Below, in pieces: positions 63,291-64,000 of a stretch of 64,000 nt of DNA. The first letter of the stretch is position 1. Every line of letters starts with the position of its first letter. The stretch comes from Maribacter sp. (GTDB lineage: Bacteria > Bacteroidota > Bacteroidia > Flavobacteriales > Flavobacteriaceae). The notes under the pieces are model-generated. The model was given only the letters and a program-made list of their open reading frames with translations. It had not been told where the DNA came from and did not search any database. Location: assembly GCA_002749285.1 (NCBI GenBank), contig PDPR01000012.1, forward strand, positions 62,001-126,000. Direction: 5' to 3'. The position numbers were made by a program, and so were the translations under genes.

Positions 63291-64000
63291 ATGAAATTTT
63301 TTAATGCAGGGCAGATTTATGCTGCTGATAAATCCACAATTGAAAAACAACGGATTTCCAGTAATGAGCTTATGGAACGTGCTGCCGTTCAAATATTCAA
63401 TTGGCTCCATTTGCGCATGCAGGGATCCCAAATAAAGATCCATCTTTTCTGTGGAATAGGAAACAATGGGGGTGACGGCATGGCCTTGGCAAGGCATTTG
63501 AAGGAACATGGATATAATGTTGAGGTTAATGTAGTAAACTATAGCGATAAACGGTCCAAGGATTTTTTAACCAACCTGAATCGTTTGAAAGACCTTGGGA
63601 TATGGCCTAATTTTTTGGAAAGGGACTGTGAATTTGCCGAAATAGGAAAGGATGATATTATTGTCGATGCGATTTTCGGTATAGGTCTCAACAGGACCCC
63701 TGACCCATGGGTTACCCAACTTATCCAGCATTTGAATGGTTCAGGGGCGTTTATATTAGCTGTGGACATACCTTCAGGGGTGTTTATGGACAAGGGCGTG
63801 GAAGATGCCAATGCAGTCGTCAAGGCGAACCACGTATTGAGCTTTCAGCTGCCCAAGTTGGTTTTTTTCTTGCCGGAAACCGGGATTTTCAGTAATCAAT
63901 GGGAGGTTTTGGACATTGGTCTGGATGCAGGTTTTTTGGCAGAAACCGAAACTGAATTCGATTTGATAGGCAAGAATGAGGTATTGCCCATATATAGGCC
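63291..64000 (+). CDS. nnr: Bifunctional NAD(P)H-hydrate repair enzyme Nnr, N-terminal part (cut by window edge)
   Basis: The reading frame opens at ATG 63291 (MKFFNAGQIYAADKSTIEKQ) and runs past the window end. The epimerase (YjeF N) domain is clear: SSNELMERAAVQIFNWL, FCGIGNNGGDGMALARHLKE and the catalytic VDAIFGIGLNR, then AVDIPSGVFMDKG. The following dehydratase domain, which uses ATP or ADP to repair S-NAD(P)HX, would start after about residue 220 and is only just entered. It is divergent from thrABC, with the thr promoter in the shared intergenic region. Confidence 0.92.
   Translation, partial: MKFFNAGQIYAADKSTIEKQRISSNELMERAAVQIFNWLHLRMQGSQIKIHLFCGIGNNGGDGMALARHLKEHGYNVEVNVVNYSDKRSKDFLTNLNRLKDLGIWPNFLERDCEFAEIGKDDIIVDAIFGIGLNRTPDPWVTQLIQHLNGSGAFILAVDIPSGVFMDKGVEDANAVVKANHVLSFQLPKLVFFLPETGIFSNQWEVLDIGLDAGFLAETETEFDLIGKNEVLPIYR

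Overview
The window looks like a chromosomal segment of a Bacteroidota bacterium, most likely a marine member of the Flavobacteriaceae. This rests on promoters of the TTTG-N19-TAnnTTTG type, the near absence of Shine-Dalgarno sequences, many short lipoproteins with a C-terminal signal-peptide Cys, and lineage-typical genes and pairings (xerD/aroQ, lpdA, rsmD-DUF3822, head-GIN/DUF2807, DUF4126, UMF1-type MFS, a class A RNase P RNA with Bacteroidota promoter). No rRNA, tRNA or CRISPR array was seen.

Layout. 0-5 kb: lipoprotein PPIase (cut by the window edge), Nudix hydrolase, acyltransferase, an ECF sigma factor with a membrane partner, XerD, a structured 0.7 kb spacer, AroQ. 5.5-9.4 kb: glycerol operon glpD-glpK-glpF. 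9.9-16.8 kb: SGNH/CE2-like esterase lipoprotein, a serine hydrolase broken by a 7-bp tandem duplication, DUF3817, dihydrolipoyl dehydrogenase, MsrB lipoprotein, collagen-like lipoprotein. 17-23.6 kb: glycogen branching enzyme, GH31 alpha-glucosidase, M48 metalloprotease lipoprotein, MFS transporter. 23.7-26.6 kb: a four-gene ECF-sigma / membrane protein / two head-GIN-like surface protein operon. 26.8-33.5 kb: lon, cmk, a LysM protein, an IS4-type transposase fossil, rpsA. 33.6-39.9 kb: pyrR, pyrB, rnz, pdxH, a SixA-like phosphatase, ppk1. 40.3-45.4 kb: miaE, dnaX (split in two frames at an A11 run), rnpB, rsmD, DUF3822 and a pilin-like protein. 45.6-50.8 kb: RecD-like helicase, DUF4126, kdsB, HAD hydrolase, KdnB-like iron alcohol dehydrogenase, acyltransferase. 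51-55 kb: an AT-richer accessory segment with a SGNH lipoprotein, small orphan genes, a YafQ-type toxin-antitoxin pair and a decayed IS982 element, bracketed by IS982-type ends. 55.2-64 kb: yebC, an SDR, gcvT, the thrABC operon behind a Thr-rich leader peptide, and the start of the NAD(P)H-hydrate repair gene.

Most genes are housekeeping. The items most worth a second look are: the dnaX A11 slippage site, where the C-terminal tau region lies in the -1 frame; a candidate Thr/Ile attenuator peptide ahead of thrABC; a 34-bp palindrome made only of the two IS982 terminal repeats fused head to tail, about 2.1 kb from a decayed IS982 copy; a textbook sigma-54 promoter ahead of lon; a kdsB/KdnB-like pair that suggests 8-amino-Kdo in the lipopolysaccharide; and several 0.4-0.7 kb spacers and fossils that point to ongoing gene decay.
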